DNA from: Lysobacter alkalisoli
GTDB taxonomy: Bacteria; Pseudomonadota; Gammaproteobacteria; Xanthomonadales; Xanthomonadaceae
Assembly (NCBI RefSeq): GCF_006547045.1
Contig: NZ_CP041242.1
Location: 124,001-188,000, forward strand
DNA: 64,000 bases
Reading direction: 5' to 3'
Position numbers and translations under genes: made by a program. Of the stretch, positions 1 to 8,303 are shown in pieces; the first letter of the stretch is position 1; each line of letters starts with the position of its first letter. The notes beneath the pieces are model-generated. The model was not told the origin of the DNA. It did not search any database and saw only the letters and a list, made by a program, of their open reading frames with translations.

Positions 1-348
1 ACGGCCGAAGGCGAGCTCGCGCGCTACCAGCAGACCGTGCTGCGCGCGCTGGAGGACACCAGCAACGCACTGGTCCGCTACGCCCGTGCCCGCGAAGAGG
101 ATGCCCACCTGGCCCGGGCCGCCGAAGACAGCGCGCGCGCCGCCGGACTGGCGCGGGTGCGCTACGAGGCCGGTGCCACCGATCTGTTCGAGGTCCTCGA
201 TGCCGAGCGCAGCCAGCTGCAGGCACAGGACGCGCTGGCCGACGCCCGCACCCGCAGCGTCAATGGCGCGGTCGGCGTGTACCGAGCGCTGGCCGGCGGC
301 TGGCCGTCCCGGCAACCGTTGCGTGAGGGCATCGCCGGACGCGACTGA
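1..348 (+). CDS. Outer membrane efflux factor (TolC/OprM/NodT-like), C-terminal fragment
   Basis: The reading frame is open from the first base and ends with TGA at 346-348, so only about the last 115 residues are present. The segment is helix-rich and contains the pattern ARVRYEAGATDLFEVLDAERS. That pattern is typical of the last coiled-coil helices and equatorial turn of outer membrane factors of the OprM/NodT lipoprotein group. In this family the protein forms the trimeric outer-membrane exit duct of an RND or MFS efflux pump. The adaptor and pump genes are presumably upstream of the window. Nothing here shows the substrate. The family call is fairly secure and the specific pump is unknown. 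Confidence 0.8.
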   Translation, partial: TAEGELARYQQTVLRALEDTSNALVRYARAREEDAHLARAAEDSARAAGLARVRYEAGATDLFEVLDAERSQLQAQDALADARTRSVNGAVGVYRALAGGWPSRQPLREGIAGRD

Positions 349-455
349 TGCCCGCACCGGCAAGAGCGGCATTGGATGGCTTTCGTGCTCGTCGGAGCGC
401 GGTCCACTGACGGCCTGTGCTAGCGTGCGGGCCAACCGCATGCTCTCTCTGGCTG

Positions 456-1376
456 ATGCTTTTCAGCCCGGAAGGTTCGCGACATCGCGGCCCTCATTGC
501 CGCAGGAATCATCCCGGACTCATAACGTTGCCGCCGACCCCTGGAAGTCCGCCCGCATCCGCAACCCCGGCCGCCTCCGGCGTCGTGACGGGCCGGGCGG
601 CCCCGTGGTTGCGGCATGCGGCGGGTGGGCAGCAGCGCATCGAGGCCCATCTTTCGGGATTCCAGTTCGCGCCCCATCGCCACGACACCTATGCCGTGGC
701 GCTGACCCTGGAGGGCGTGCAGTGCTTCGACTACCGCGGCACCGCGCGCCATTCGCTTCCGGGTGGCGTGGTCGTGATCCACCCGGACGAGCGCCACGAT
801 GGCCGGCCCGGCACCAGCGACGGCTTCCGTTATCGCTCCATCCACATCGAGCCTGCCCGGATCCAGCGGATGCTCGGTGGCAGCGGGCTTCCGTTCATCG
901 CCGGGGGCACTTCGACCGATCCGCGCCTGATCGGCCCGGTACGGGCGCTGCTGGCAGACTACCGGCGACCGCTCGACGAGCTGGAACTCGACGACGCGCT
1001 GTACGACCTCTCCACTTCGCTCGACGCGCTGTCGATGCCGCGACGCCGGACCAGGCCCATCGACCACTGCGCCGCCGAGCGGGCACGCGGATACATGCTC
1101 GAGCACTGGAGCAGCGACGTGTCCCTGGCCTGTCTCGAAAGGGCGAGCGGGCGCGACCGCTGGAAGCTGTCGCGGGACTTCCGCGCGCTGTTCGGCACCA
1201 GTCCCTACCGCTACCTGCTCATGCGCAGGCTCGAACGCGCGCGGGACATGCTGGCCGACGGCCACGGGCCGGCCGAGGTCGCTGCGGCCTGTTGCTTCGC
1301 GGACCAGAGCCATCTCACCCGCCACTTCCGCAACGCCTTCGGGGTCACACCGGGGAAGTGGGCGCGTCCTGCCTGA
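456..1376 (+). CDS. AraC family transcriptional regulator
   Basis: The product is about 306 residues. The N-terminal half resembles an AraC-type cupin sensor, with the patterns FAPHRHDTYAVALTLEGV and PGGVVVIHPDERHDG. The C-terminal ~100 residues form the paired helix-turn-helix region, ending in CFADQSHLTRHFRNAFGVTP, a classic second AraC helix-turn-helix signature. It is expected to be a ligand-responsive DNA-binding regulator; the ligand is unknown. The start is uncertain. An in-frame GTG lies at 417, ATG at 456, and family length would also allow a start near 530-580, because the first ~50 residues look non-conserved. The gene lies between an efflux-component gene and a CPBP protease gene, which could be targets, but no operator was identified. 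Confidence 0.85.
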   Translation: MLFSPEGSRHRGPHCRRNHPGLITLPPTPGSPPASATPAASGVVTGRAAPWLRHAAGGQQRIEAHLSGFQFAPHRHDTYAVALTLEGVQCFDYRGTARHSLPGGVVVIHPDERHDGRPGTSDGFRYRSIHIEPARIQRMLGGSGLPFIAGGTSTDPRLIGPVRALLADYRRPLDELELDDALYDLSTSLDALSMPRRRTRPIDHCAAERARGYMLEHWSSDVSLACLERASGRDRWKLSRDFRALFGTSPYRYLLMRRLERARDMLADGHGPAEVAAACCFADQSHLTRHFRNAFGVTPGKWARPA

Positions 1377-1472
1377 GGACGGGCGCGCAGCACGCACGAT
1401 CGTTCTATCGCCTGGTCGGGGCCGGGGCGAGAATGCCGTCCTCCACCCGCGCTGACGCGCAATGAGCCCACG

Positions 1473-2537
1473 ATGACAGACAAGCCCTTCTCGCCCGCAG
1501 CGATCGCCGGGCGGCATCCGGTCCTCGTGTTCATCGTCCTCGCCTTCGCCATCACCTGGTCGGTGTGGTTCTGCGTGCCGTGGATCGCCGGACCAGACTG
1601 GGCCCTCGGCAAGATCGTCACCGGCCTGGCCTTCGGGCCTGCGCTGGCCGTGATCCTCATGGATCGCTGGCGCGGCACCGGCGCCACCCTGGGCAACAGG
1701 ACCTGGTGGATGCGCTTCTTCCCGGTGTTCGCGATCGTCGCCACCATCGATGTCTCCATCCTGCTGACCGGCGACGCCACCACCGCGGCCGCGTTCGCCG
1801 TCGCGCAGCCGCCGGGCCTGTCGCCGCTGGGCATCGCCAGCGCGCTGGCCGCCGCCGCGGTGGCCGGTTTCATCGTGGCCTCGCTTGCGGGCAGCCGGTC
1901 GCCGCAGCTGTCGTCCGTGTTCCGCTGGCGCGTTCCGTTGCGCTGGTGGCTGGCGGCGCTGTTCCTTCCGGCCGCCTGGATGTTGCTGGGCGTGCTGATC
2001 GCATGGCTGACCGGCTCGCCGATCGAGTCCGCCAGCGGGGGATTGCCGCTGTCGGTGTGGGGCCTGTTCGTGCTGCGCTCGATCCTGTTCACCCTGCTGG
2101 TCGTCGCGGTCGGCGAGGAAGCGGGCTGGCGCGGCTGGATGCTGCCGGAGCTGCAGAAACGCATGAGTCCGCTGGCGAGTACCGTATTGATCGGGATCGT
2201 GTGGGGGCTCTGGCACTACCCGCTGTTCGTCAACGGCCAGTATCCCGAAGACCCGCAGATGGTGTTCGCCAAAGTGGGCGTGTGCGTGCTGCTCGGCATC
2301 CTGTTCACCTGGCTCTACAACCGCAGCGGCGGCAACCTGCTGCTGGCGGTGGTCCTGCACACGGCATTGAACAACACGGTGCGCGTGGTTCCGTTCACCG
2401 AGCATGCCGGGCTCGGCATGATTGCCCTGCTGCTGGCGTTGGTGTTCATCGACCGGATGTGGCGTCGACGCGGACAGGGCCCGATCGGGAGCAGCCTGAC
2501 CGAACCCTCGGACATCGAACCTTCCCGTCCAGGCTGA
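1473..2537 (+). CDS. CPBP family intramembrane metalloprotease (Abi/Rce1-like)
   Basis: A 354-residue, strongly hydrophobic protein with about eight predicted membrane segments. The CPBP (CAAX protease and bacteriocin-processing) motifs are complete: EEAGWR at residues 215-220, the second motif with His248 in GLWHYP, and the third motif HTALNN near residue 290. These residues form the glutamate/histidine active site of type II CAAX-prenyl-endopeptidase-like enzymes. Bacterial members cleave inside membranes or act in bacteriocin self-immunity; the substrate here is unknown. The start ATG lies 96 bp after the AraC gene, so the two could be co-transcribed. Confidence 0.85.
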   Translation: MTDKPFSPAAIAGRHPVLVFIVLAFAITWSVWFCVPWIAGPDWALGKIVTGLAFGPALAVILMDRWRGTGATLGNRTWWMRFFPVFAIVATIDVSILLTGDATTAAAFAVAQPPGLSPLGIASALAAAAVAGFIVASLAGSRSPQLSSVFRWRVPLRWWLAALFLPAAWMLLGVLIAWLTGSPIESASGGLPLSVWGLFVLRSILFTLLVVAVGEEAGWRGWMLPELQKRMSPLASTVLIGIVWGLWHYPLFVNGQYPEDPQMVFAKVGVCVLLGILFTWLYNRSGGNLLLAVVLHTALNNTVRVVPFTEHAGLGMIALLLALVFIDRMWRRRGQGPIGSSLTEPSDIEPSRPG

Positions 2538-2632
2538 AGCACGGCGTCGGTGTGCCGCCCCTGCCTCACGGCCGCGGGCACCGATGCCCGTTCCGCCGCT
2601 AGACTGTCGGCTCTGACCGGAGGAGATCGCGG

Positions 2633-4345
2633 ATGCGGATCGTGCTGGCCCTGCTGCTGGCGTTCGCCGCCGTCGGCAGCGTATTGCCGGCTTGTGCGCA
2701 GGCGCAGCCGGCGCCGGTATTGAAGGTCGAGCTGCTGCTGACCGAGCAGGCGCTCGCGATGCCGCCAGCGCGTGCGCCGGTGCAGCAGCGTGCGCTTGCG
2801 GAGGGCGATGCGCCGGCACGGATCCTGTTGCCCCGGCGCGAGGCCGGCTACTGGCTGCGACTCACGAGCACCGGATCGCTCGAGCCCGGTTCGCGGCAGG
2901 TTCTGGTGCTGCGCGGCGCGCAGAACCTCGGTGTGGTGACCTTTCACCCGCCGTCGGCGCCGCCGGTGACGGTCGGGCAGGGCGTCCACGGCGAATCGGC
3001 GCTGTTGCGGCGCGGCTGGCAGTTGCCCCTGCCCAATGGCTGGCCCGCTGCCGCAGTGGCCTACTTGCATGTGGAAGGACATGCCGGCCAGGCTGTGCGG
3101 ATCGGCTTCACCCACGCCGATGAGCTGATCCTGCGCGAACGTGCCGACGCCCGTCTCGCCACCGCCGCGGTCACCGTGCTGGTGCTGGTCGCGATCTTCA
3201 TGTTCGGACTGTGGCTGGCGTTGCGCGACCTGCTCTACCTCAGTTTCGCCGCCTATCTGGCCTGCGCCTCGGCGTACTCGCTGCTGCTGTCCGGCGACGC
3301 CGCCGAGATACGCGCCCTGGCCTGGATGGCGACGGACAGCATGCTCGCGCGGCACGCTTTCGGGACCCTGGCGATCACCCTGCAACTGGTTTTCGCCGCG
3401 CGTTTCCTCGAGCTCGGCCGGCTGCTGCCGCGCGCATCCCGGACGATCAGCGCCATGGTCTGGCTGTTCTTCGGCCTGTTGGCCGTGCTGTTGGTCGGGC
3501 GCGAGCACGTGATCGGCTGGTATCCGCGCGTGGTACAGATGCTGCTACTGGTGTTGATGCCGGTAGGCATCGTCGTGGCGATCCTGGCCTGGCGCAAGGG
3601 CGCGGCCCATGCCGGCTATTTCCTGCTCGGATGGACGCCGCTGCTGGCGGTCGTCGCGCTGATGTCCGGACACCAGCTCGGCCTGGTCGACGCGCCGTGG
3701 GTCGAGCGCGTGCTGCCGTTGTGTGCGGTGCTGCAATCCGGGGTGTTGGCGCTGGCACTGGGCCAGCACGCCGCCAACCGTCATCGCATCACCCTGCTGG
3801 CACGGCAGTCGAACGAACGCGACACGATCACCGGTGCGCTCAATCGCCAGGCTCTCGAACGCATGCTGGCGGCGTGGAGCCAGATGGGCCACCTCGGCAG
3901 CAGTGGGTACGCGGTGCTGCTGATCGACCTCGACAACTTCAAGGAGGTCAACAACCGCCACGGCTACGTGGTCGGCGATACCGTGATGCAGCACGTGTAC
4001 ACGCGCCTGCACGGGCTTGTGCGACCGGACGATACCGTGGCACGGATGGAGTCGGACCTGTTCGCGGTGGTCAGCGAATGCAGTCGCGGCGATGGCGAAC
4101 GGCTGGCCCAGCGCGTGGTCGACGGTTTCCAGCAGCGGCCGTTCACCATCGACGGCCAGGACATCGCGGTCAGCGTCAGCATCGGCCTGGCGATGTCGCG
4201 CCGCGGCGAGGACGTGGATGCGCTGCTGCGCCGCGCCGGCGAGGCGCTGGCCGGAGTACGGATCGCCGGCCCCGGCAGCATCGGCGTTTCCTCCGGGCCG
4301 GAATCGGGCGGATCGAGGCGGCGGCCGGGTGTGGCGGCCGGATAG
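2633..4345 (+). CDS. 7TM-DISM-type membrane protein with degenerate GGDEF domain
   Basis: A 570-residue protein. It has a signal peptide (to about residue 23), a periplasmic beta-rich domain (about 25-165), seven transmembrane helices (about 175-385) and a C-terminal GGDEF domain (about 395-560). This is the usual order of 7TMR-DISM sensor cyclases. The domain keeps the LIDLDNFKEVNNRHG region that binds metal and nucleotide. However, the signature GGDEF loop reads ESDLF (residues 473-477), so the two glycines and the catalytic acidic residue are lost. An RxxD inhibitory-site motif (R464-D467, RPDD) is kept at the canonical five-residue spacing. It is therefore probably not an active diguanylate cyclase and may be a c-di-GMP receptor. 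The gene stands alone between the CPBP gene and folE. Confidence 0.85.
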   Translation: MRIVLALLLAFAAVGSVLPACAQAQPAPVLKVELLLTEQALAMPPARAPVQQRALAEGDAPARILLPRREAGYWLRLTSTGSLEPGSRQVLVLRGAQNLGVVTFHPPSAPPVTVGQGVHGESALLRRGWQLPLPNGWPAAAVAYLHVEGHAGQAVRIGFTHADELILRERADARLATAAVTVLVLVAIFMFGLWLALRDLLYLSFAAYLACASAYSLLLSGDAAEIRALAWMATDSMLARHAFGTLAITLQLVFAARFLELGRLLPRASRTISAMVWLFFGLLAVLLVGREHVIGWYPRVVQMLLLVLMPVGIVVAILAWRKGAAHAGYFLLGWTPLLAVVALMSGHQLGLVDAPWVERVLPLCAVLQSGVLALALGQHAANRHRITLLARQSNERDTITGALNRQALERMLAAWSQMGHLGSSGYAVLLIDLDNFKEVNNRHGYVVGDTVMQHVYTRLHGLVRPDDTVARMESDLFAVVSECSRGDGERLAQRVVDGFQQRPFTIDGQDIAVSVSIGLAMSRRGEDVDALLRRAGEALAGVRIAGPGSIGVSSGPESGGSRRRPGVAAG

Positions 4346-4627
4346 GCAGCCGGTCTGTGTCCGTGCCGCCGATGGCGTTGGCCACCACGGGAAGGCGTCG
4401 AAACGGCAGCTGAACCCCGGCGCATGAATGTGCGCGCGATCATTGCGATGCGTTGCGTGTGTGGCAAGGTTCGAACCAGCGCGCCGTCGAACGCGTGCGG
4501 TGAAAACAAACAGTGGCACATTGGCGGAGCCGGTCGCGGCTCCGTTCTTGTTTTCGCGGTACCCGTGCGCGAAGCGGGATGCGTGGAGTAGGATGCCCTT
4601 CCTGTTTCCCGCATCCAGAAGCGCACC

Positions 4628-5218
4628 ATGGCCGATCCAAGCAAGCCGTCCCGAGAGGAGGCCGAAGCCGCCGTCCGCACCCTGCTGCGCTGGGCCGGCG
4701 ACGATCCCGATCGTGAGGGCCTGCTCGATACGCCCACGCGGGTGGCCAAGGCCTATCGCGACTGGTTCAGCGGCTACAGCGAGGACCCGGCCGACTACCT
4801 CAAGCGCACCTTCGAGGAGGTCGAGGGCTACGACGAGATGATCGTGCTGCGCGACATCGAGTTCGAGAGCCACTGCGAGCACCACATGGCGCCGATCATC
4901 GGCAAGGCTCACGTCGGCTATCTGCCCGACGGCAAGGTGGTCGGGATCAGCAAGCTCGCGCGCGTTGTCGAGACCTACGCGCGACGGCTGCAGGTGCAGG
5001 AGAAGATGACCGCGCAGATCGCGCAGGTGATCCAGGACGTGCTGCAGCCGCGCGGGGTCGGCGTGGTGGTGATCGGCGCGCACGAATGCATGACCACCCG
5101 CGGGGTGCACAAGCGCGGGGTCAGCATGATCACCTCGACCATGCTCGGCAGCTTCCGCGAGGACGCCCGCACCCGCGCCGAATTCCTGCGCTTCATCGAG
5201 GCCAGCCCGGGGCGGTGA
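4628..5218 (+). CDS. folE: GTP cyclohydrolase I (FolE, type IA)
   Basis: The 196-residue product is the expected size. GTP cyclohydrolase I converts GTP to 7,8-dihydroneopterin triphosphate, the first step of tetrahydrofolate synthesis, and also feeds the queuosine precursor pathway that uses QueF (encoded near 41 kb). The zinc-binding residues are visible: Cys83 and His86 in SHCEHHMAP, and Cys154 in [11 protein letters not shown]. That makes it a canonical zinc-dependent FolE rather than the FolE2 type. The ATG at 4628 is the only well-placed start. The 282 bp upstream contain no credible gene and presumably hold the promoter. A repeat-rich gap follows the stop codon. Confidence 0.97.
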   Translation: MADPSKPSREEAEAAVRTLLRWAGDDPDREGLLDTPTRVAKAYRDWFSGYSEDPADYLKRTFEEVEGYDEMIVLRDIEFESHCEHHMAPIIGKAHVGYLPDGKVVGISKLARVVETYARRLQVQEKMTAQIAQVIQDVLQPRGVGVVVIGAHECMTTRGVHKRGVSMITSTMLGSFREDARTRAEFLRFIEASPGR

Positions 5219-5287
5219 ACTTCATGGTCCTCCCCCTCAGGGGGAGGGTTGGGTGGGGGTGGGTTTTCCCTGGACAGATCTGCGTGG

Positions 5288-5477
5288 GAAGCCCGTGGCC
5301 ATGGCTTTGCGGGACACGCCGTAAACCCCCGCTTCGCGGGTCCGGCCCTCCGGCATAGCCTCCGGGCGTTCGGCAGCGCGCGAAGCAGTGCTTCGCAAAC
5401 GCGTTGCCTCACCCATGGGGGCTCTTCCGAAACATCCATGTTTCGTAGGATCCCGCAAAGCCATGGCCACGGGCTTC
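5288..5477. repeat. Composite palindromic element with 27-bp perfect inverted ends
   Basis: The gap after folE (5219-5602, 384 bp) has no gene. Bases 5288-5314 are the exact reverse complement of 5451-5477 (27/27). Between these arms are smaller hairpins, including CCCGCTTCGCGGG, CGAAGCAGTGCTTCG and CGAAACATCCATGTTTCG. Just upstream, around 5227-5246, a GC-rich hairpin (CCTCCCCCT/GGGGGAGG) is followed by a G-rich run. The structure resembles a non-autonomous dispersed palindromic element; no transposase is present. Transcribed, it would fold into one long cruciform-like RNA, which might also act as a transcription terminator for folE. Confidence 0.6.
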
Positions 5478-5515
5478 TGGAAAGTTGGCTGGCGCGCATG
5501 GAAAAGGCGCAATGC

Positions 5516-5593
5516 GTAGCCCGGGTAAGCGGAGCGCACCCGGGGCTGGACGGGTCAGGTTCTGTAGCCCGGGTAAGCGAAGCGCACCCGGGG
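5516..5593. repeat. Tandem pair of GTAG-REP palindromes (direct orientation)
   Basis: Two ~30-bp copies in the same orientation (5516-5545 and 5564-5593) start with GTAG, followed by an imperfect palindrome whose arms are CCCGGGT and ACCCGGG. The GTAG-plus-hairpin layout is that of REP sequences mobilised by RAYT transposases in gammaproteobacteria; no RAYT gene is in this window. The pair ends 9 bp before the stop codon of the convergent aminotransferase gene. The same element occurs near 12.45, 22.4 and 27.5 kb. Confidence 0.75.
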
Positions 5594-5602
5594 CCGGAAG
5601 GT

Positions 5603-6781
5603 TCAGGATTGCTGCACCGATCCGACAACGACCCCGCCAACCTCCCGCATCTGCGCCACCGTCACCTGCAGGTGCGGGGCAATGCGCAGCTGGCCGTGGC
5701 GGCGGGTGAATACCGCGCCGGCTTCGGTCAGCGCCTTGGCTACCGCATCCAGCCGTTCCGCGGGCGGGCGCAGGCCGAGCAGGTGCGGGGCGTGGTTGGG
5801 CGTGATCCAGTCGTCCAGGCCGTGTTCGCGCAGTACCGTATCGAAGGCGGCAGTGCGTGCCTGCAGTGCATCGCGCAGGTTCTCGATGCCCCACGCGTGC
5901 AGTTGCTCCAGTGCCGCGGCGGCCATCGCAAGCTTTTCCGCATGGGCGATTCCGCCGGCATCGAATCGACGTGCACCGGGCCGATATCGCGGCGGCCGCA
6001 GCGGCGAGGCCATCGCCGCGTCGTGTTCGCGGGCGAACCAGGTCTGTTCCAGCGGCTCGCCGTGTTCGCGCCAGTGCGGCGATGCCCACAGGTAGGCCAG
6101 CCCGTAGCTGCCGAGCATCCACTTGTGGCCGACGCTGATCACGAACGCCGGCCGCCAGCGTTCGATCGCGGTCGGCAGCGCGCCCAGGCTCTGGCTCAGG
6201 TCGAGGACCAGCGCGGCACCGCGCGCATGTGCGCATGCAGCGATGCGATCCAGGTCGAGCAGGGTGCCGTCGTGCCAGTACGCGTGCGGCAGGGCGAGGA
6301 TACGGATGCCGGGGTCGTCATCGAGTGCTGCGAGCACCGCATTGGTCCAGTCGTGCGCATGCGAGGAATGCTCGTACCCGCGCTGGACGTGGACCATGCG
6401 TGCACCGGTTTCCGCGCAGCGTTGCTGCCACGGCAGCAGGTTGGACGGGAATTGGCCGGCCAGCACCAGCACCGCCTCGTCGCGTGAGAGCGGCAGGTTG
6501 CGCGCGGCCAGCGACAATCCGTAGCCGGCCGACGGCACCATCGCGACCGCGTCGGCATCGCCGTCGAAGAAACCTGCAACGAGTGTACGTACATGCTCGA
6601 TCGAGGCGATCCATTCTTCCTCGCCAAGCCGCCACGGCGCGATGCCGGCCGCCACTGCCGTCTCGGCCGCGGCCTGCACGCTGCGCAGGCGCGGACCATG
6701 TGAGGCGGCATTCAGGTACAGCGTGCCGGGCGGGGTCGCGAACAGCGCGGCCAGTGCGATGTCGTCCAGATCGGAAGGCAT
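5603..6781 (-). CDS. Class V aminotransferase-fold PLP enzyme (possible EgtE-like lyase)
   Basis: A 392-residue protein of fold-type I PLP enzymes, class V family (NifS/kynureninase-like). The PLP lysine lies in VGHKWMLGSYG, and the aspartate pairing with the cofactor is in ALVLDLSQSLG. The N-terminal GTLYLNAASHGPR is a typical class V opening. It is divergent from egtB with a ~200-bp gap. In mycobacteria the last step of ergothioneine synthesis is a class-V-like PLP beta-lyase (EgtE) that cleaves hercynylcysteine sulfoxide, so EgtE-like activity is a reasonable inference from position. Sequence alone does not separate it from cysteine desulfurase-like or other class V enzymes. ATG at 6781 was chosen because the N-terminus fits the family. 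A much longer reading frame upstream is antisense to egtB and is not credible. Confidence 0.8.
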   Translation of the reverse strand: MPSDLDDIALAALFATPPGTLYLNAASHGPRLRSVQAAAETAVAAGIAPWRLGEEEWIASIEHVRTLVAGFFDGDADAVAMVPSAGYGLSLAARNLPLSRDEAVLVLAGQFPSNLLPWQQRCAETGARMVHVQRGYEHSSHAHDWTNAVLAALDDDPGIRILALPHAYWHDGTLLDLDRIAACAHARGAALVLDLSQSLGALPTAIERWRPAFVISVGHKWMLGSYGLAYLWASPHWREHGEPLEQTWFAREHDAAMASPLRPPRYRPGARRFDAGGIAHAEKLAMAAAALEQLHAWGIENLRDALQARTAAFDTVLREHGLDDWITPNHAPHLLGLRPPAERLDAVAKALTEAGAVFTRRHGQLRIAPHLQVTVAQMREVGGVVVGSVQQS

Positions 6782-6982
6782 GATGGGAGAAGTACTCCAC
6801 GGGCATGAAAAGGTGAGACGCAACTTCGTCATGTCCGCCGGCAGGGCATGACGGCGCAGGCATGACCGCACGATGATCAGGGAATCCATGTTCCGGCGAT
6901 CGCGACATCCTGCCACCGTTGCGTCAGCAGCGTGATGATCGTTGCATGGGCCGTCACTGTCGATGGAGTAAGCTTCGTGCCG

Positions 6983-8290
6983 ATGACGGCAACCACTGCC
7001 ACGTCCATGCAGGCGTTCCAGACGCACTCCGGCATGCCTGCTGCGGACACAGAAGCCGCCCTGGCCGAACGCTATCGGCAGGTGCGCGCGCGCAGCACCG
7101 CGCTGGCCACACCGCTCTCGGCCGAGGATGCGATGGTGCAGAGCATGGCGGACGCGAGTCCGGCCAAATGGCATCTCGCCCACACCACCTGGTTCTTCGA
7201 ACAGTTCGTGCTCGGCGCGCGGGCCGGCTACCGGCCGGTCAACGCCGACTGGCACTATCTGTTCAACAGCTACTACCAGAGCGTCGGGCCGATGCATGCA
7301 CGACCGCAACGCGGGTTGCTGACGCGGCCGTCGCTGGCCGAGGTACTCGCCTATCGCGAGGAGGTCGACTCGCGGATGGCGCGCGCGTTCGAGGCCGGCG
7401 ATTTCGATGGGCCCCTGCAGCAGGCCATCCTGCTGGGCACCCATCACGAACAACAGCACCAGGAACTGCTGTTGACCGACATCAAGCATGCGCTGTGGTG
7501 CAATCCGTTGCGTCCGGCGTATCGTGACGACCTTGCCGGAACCACCGGTGAAGCCACGCCGCAACGCTGGATCGAATTCGACGAGGCCATCCATGTGCTG
7601 GGCGCCGAACCATGGCCCGCACACGAAACCTTCGCCTACGACAACGAGTCGCCGCGCCACCGTGCGCTGGTGCCGGCGCATGCGCTGGCCTCACGTCCGG
7701 TCAGCAATGGTGAGTACCGTGCCTTCATCGACGATGGCGGTTATCGCAACCCGGCCCTGTGGATGAGCGAGGGCTGGGCGCGGGTGCAGACCGAAGGCTG
7801 GTGCGCGCCGCTGTACTGGGAAGACGACCTTGAACGCCACTTCACCCTCGCCGGCATGGGTGCGATCGATCCGCACGCGCCGGTCTGCCACCTGAGCTAT
7901 TACGAGGCCGATGCCTACGCGCGCTGGGTCGGCGCACGGCTGCCGACCGAGGCCGAATGGGAAAGCGCGGCCGCCGCGCTGCTGGTCGAGGGCGGCCTGG
8001 CCGACGACGCGGTGCTGCAACCGCGCGCCGCCAGCGACGGCCCCGGCCTGCGGCAGATGTTCGGCGATGTCTGGGAGTGGACCTCGACCGCCTACGGTCC
8101 GTATCCGGGCTTCCGGCCGCTGCCGGGTTCGCTCGGCGAATACAACGGCAAGTTCATGTGCGGGCAGTGGGTGTTGCGCGGCGGCAGCTGCGTGACGCCG
8201 CGCGACCACATCCGCGCGAGCTACCGCAATTTCTTCTATCCGCCCGACCGTTGGCAGTTCTCCGGCCTGCGGCTGGCGCGGGACATGTGA
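6983..8290 (+). CDS. egtB: Hercynine oxygenase EgtB (ergothioneine biosynthesis)
   Basis: About 435 residues with the EgtB architecture: an N-terminal DinB-like four-helix domain, then a C-terminal formylglycine-generating-enzyme/C-type-lectin domain. The non-haem iron triad is visible: a histidine in WHLAHTTWFFEQF and the HxxxH pair in THHEQQHQEL. The C-terminal domain shows GDVWEWTSTAYGPYPGF, VLRGGSCVTP and FSGLRLAR. EgtB couples hercynine with a thiol using O2 to form a sulfoxide. No EgtC amidohydrolase or EgtA ligase is nearby, so use of free cysteine instead of gamma-glutamylcysteine is likely but inferred. The start could be 6932, 6983 or 7007; 6983 is a compromise. egtD follows after 13 bp, so the two form an operon. 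Confidence 0.93.
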   Translation: MTATTATSMQAFQTHSGMPAADTEAALAERYRQVRARSTALATPLSAEDAMVQSMADASPAKWHLAHTTWFFEQFVLGARAGYRPVNADWHYLFNSYYQSVGPMHARPQRGLLTRPSLAEVLAYREEVDSRMARAFEAGDFDGPLQQAILLGTHHEQQHQELLLTDIKHALWCNPLRPAYRDDLAGTTGEATPQRWIEFDEAIHVLGAEPWPAHETFAYDNESPRHRALVPAHALASRPVSNGEYRAFIDDGGYRNPALWMSEGWARVQTEGWCAPLYWEDDLERHFTLAGMGAIDPHAPVCHLSYYEADAYARWVGARLPTEAEWESAAAALLVEGGLADDAVLQPRAASDGPGLRQMFGDVWEWTSTAYGPYPGFRPLPGSLGEYNGKFMCGQWVLRGGSCVTPRDHIRASYRNFFYPPDRWQFSGLRLARDM

Positions 8291-8303
8291 TGGACGCGAC
8301 ACG

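Noticed and set aside
420-2819. An 800-residue minus-strand open frame over the AraC and CPBP genes
   Set aside because: Repetitive Arg/Gly/Pro/His composition and no domain; it is antisense to two well-supported genes. High GC makes such long shadows common.
2633-4345. Active diguanylate cyclase
   Set aside because: The GGDEF loop is ESDLF, lacking the essential residues.
6782-7681. A 300-residue N-terminal extension of the class V aminotransferase frame
   Set aside because: It runs antisense through egtB, has no recognisable domain, and the ATG at 6781 gives the family length and start.
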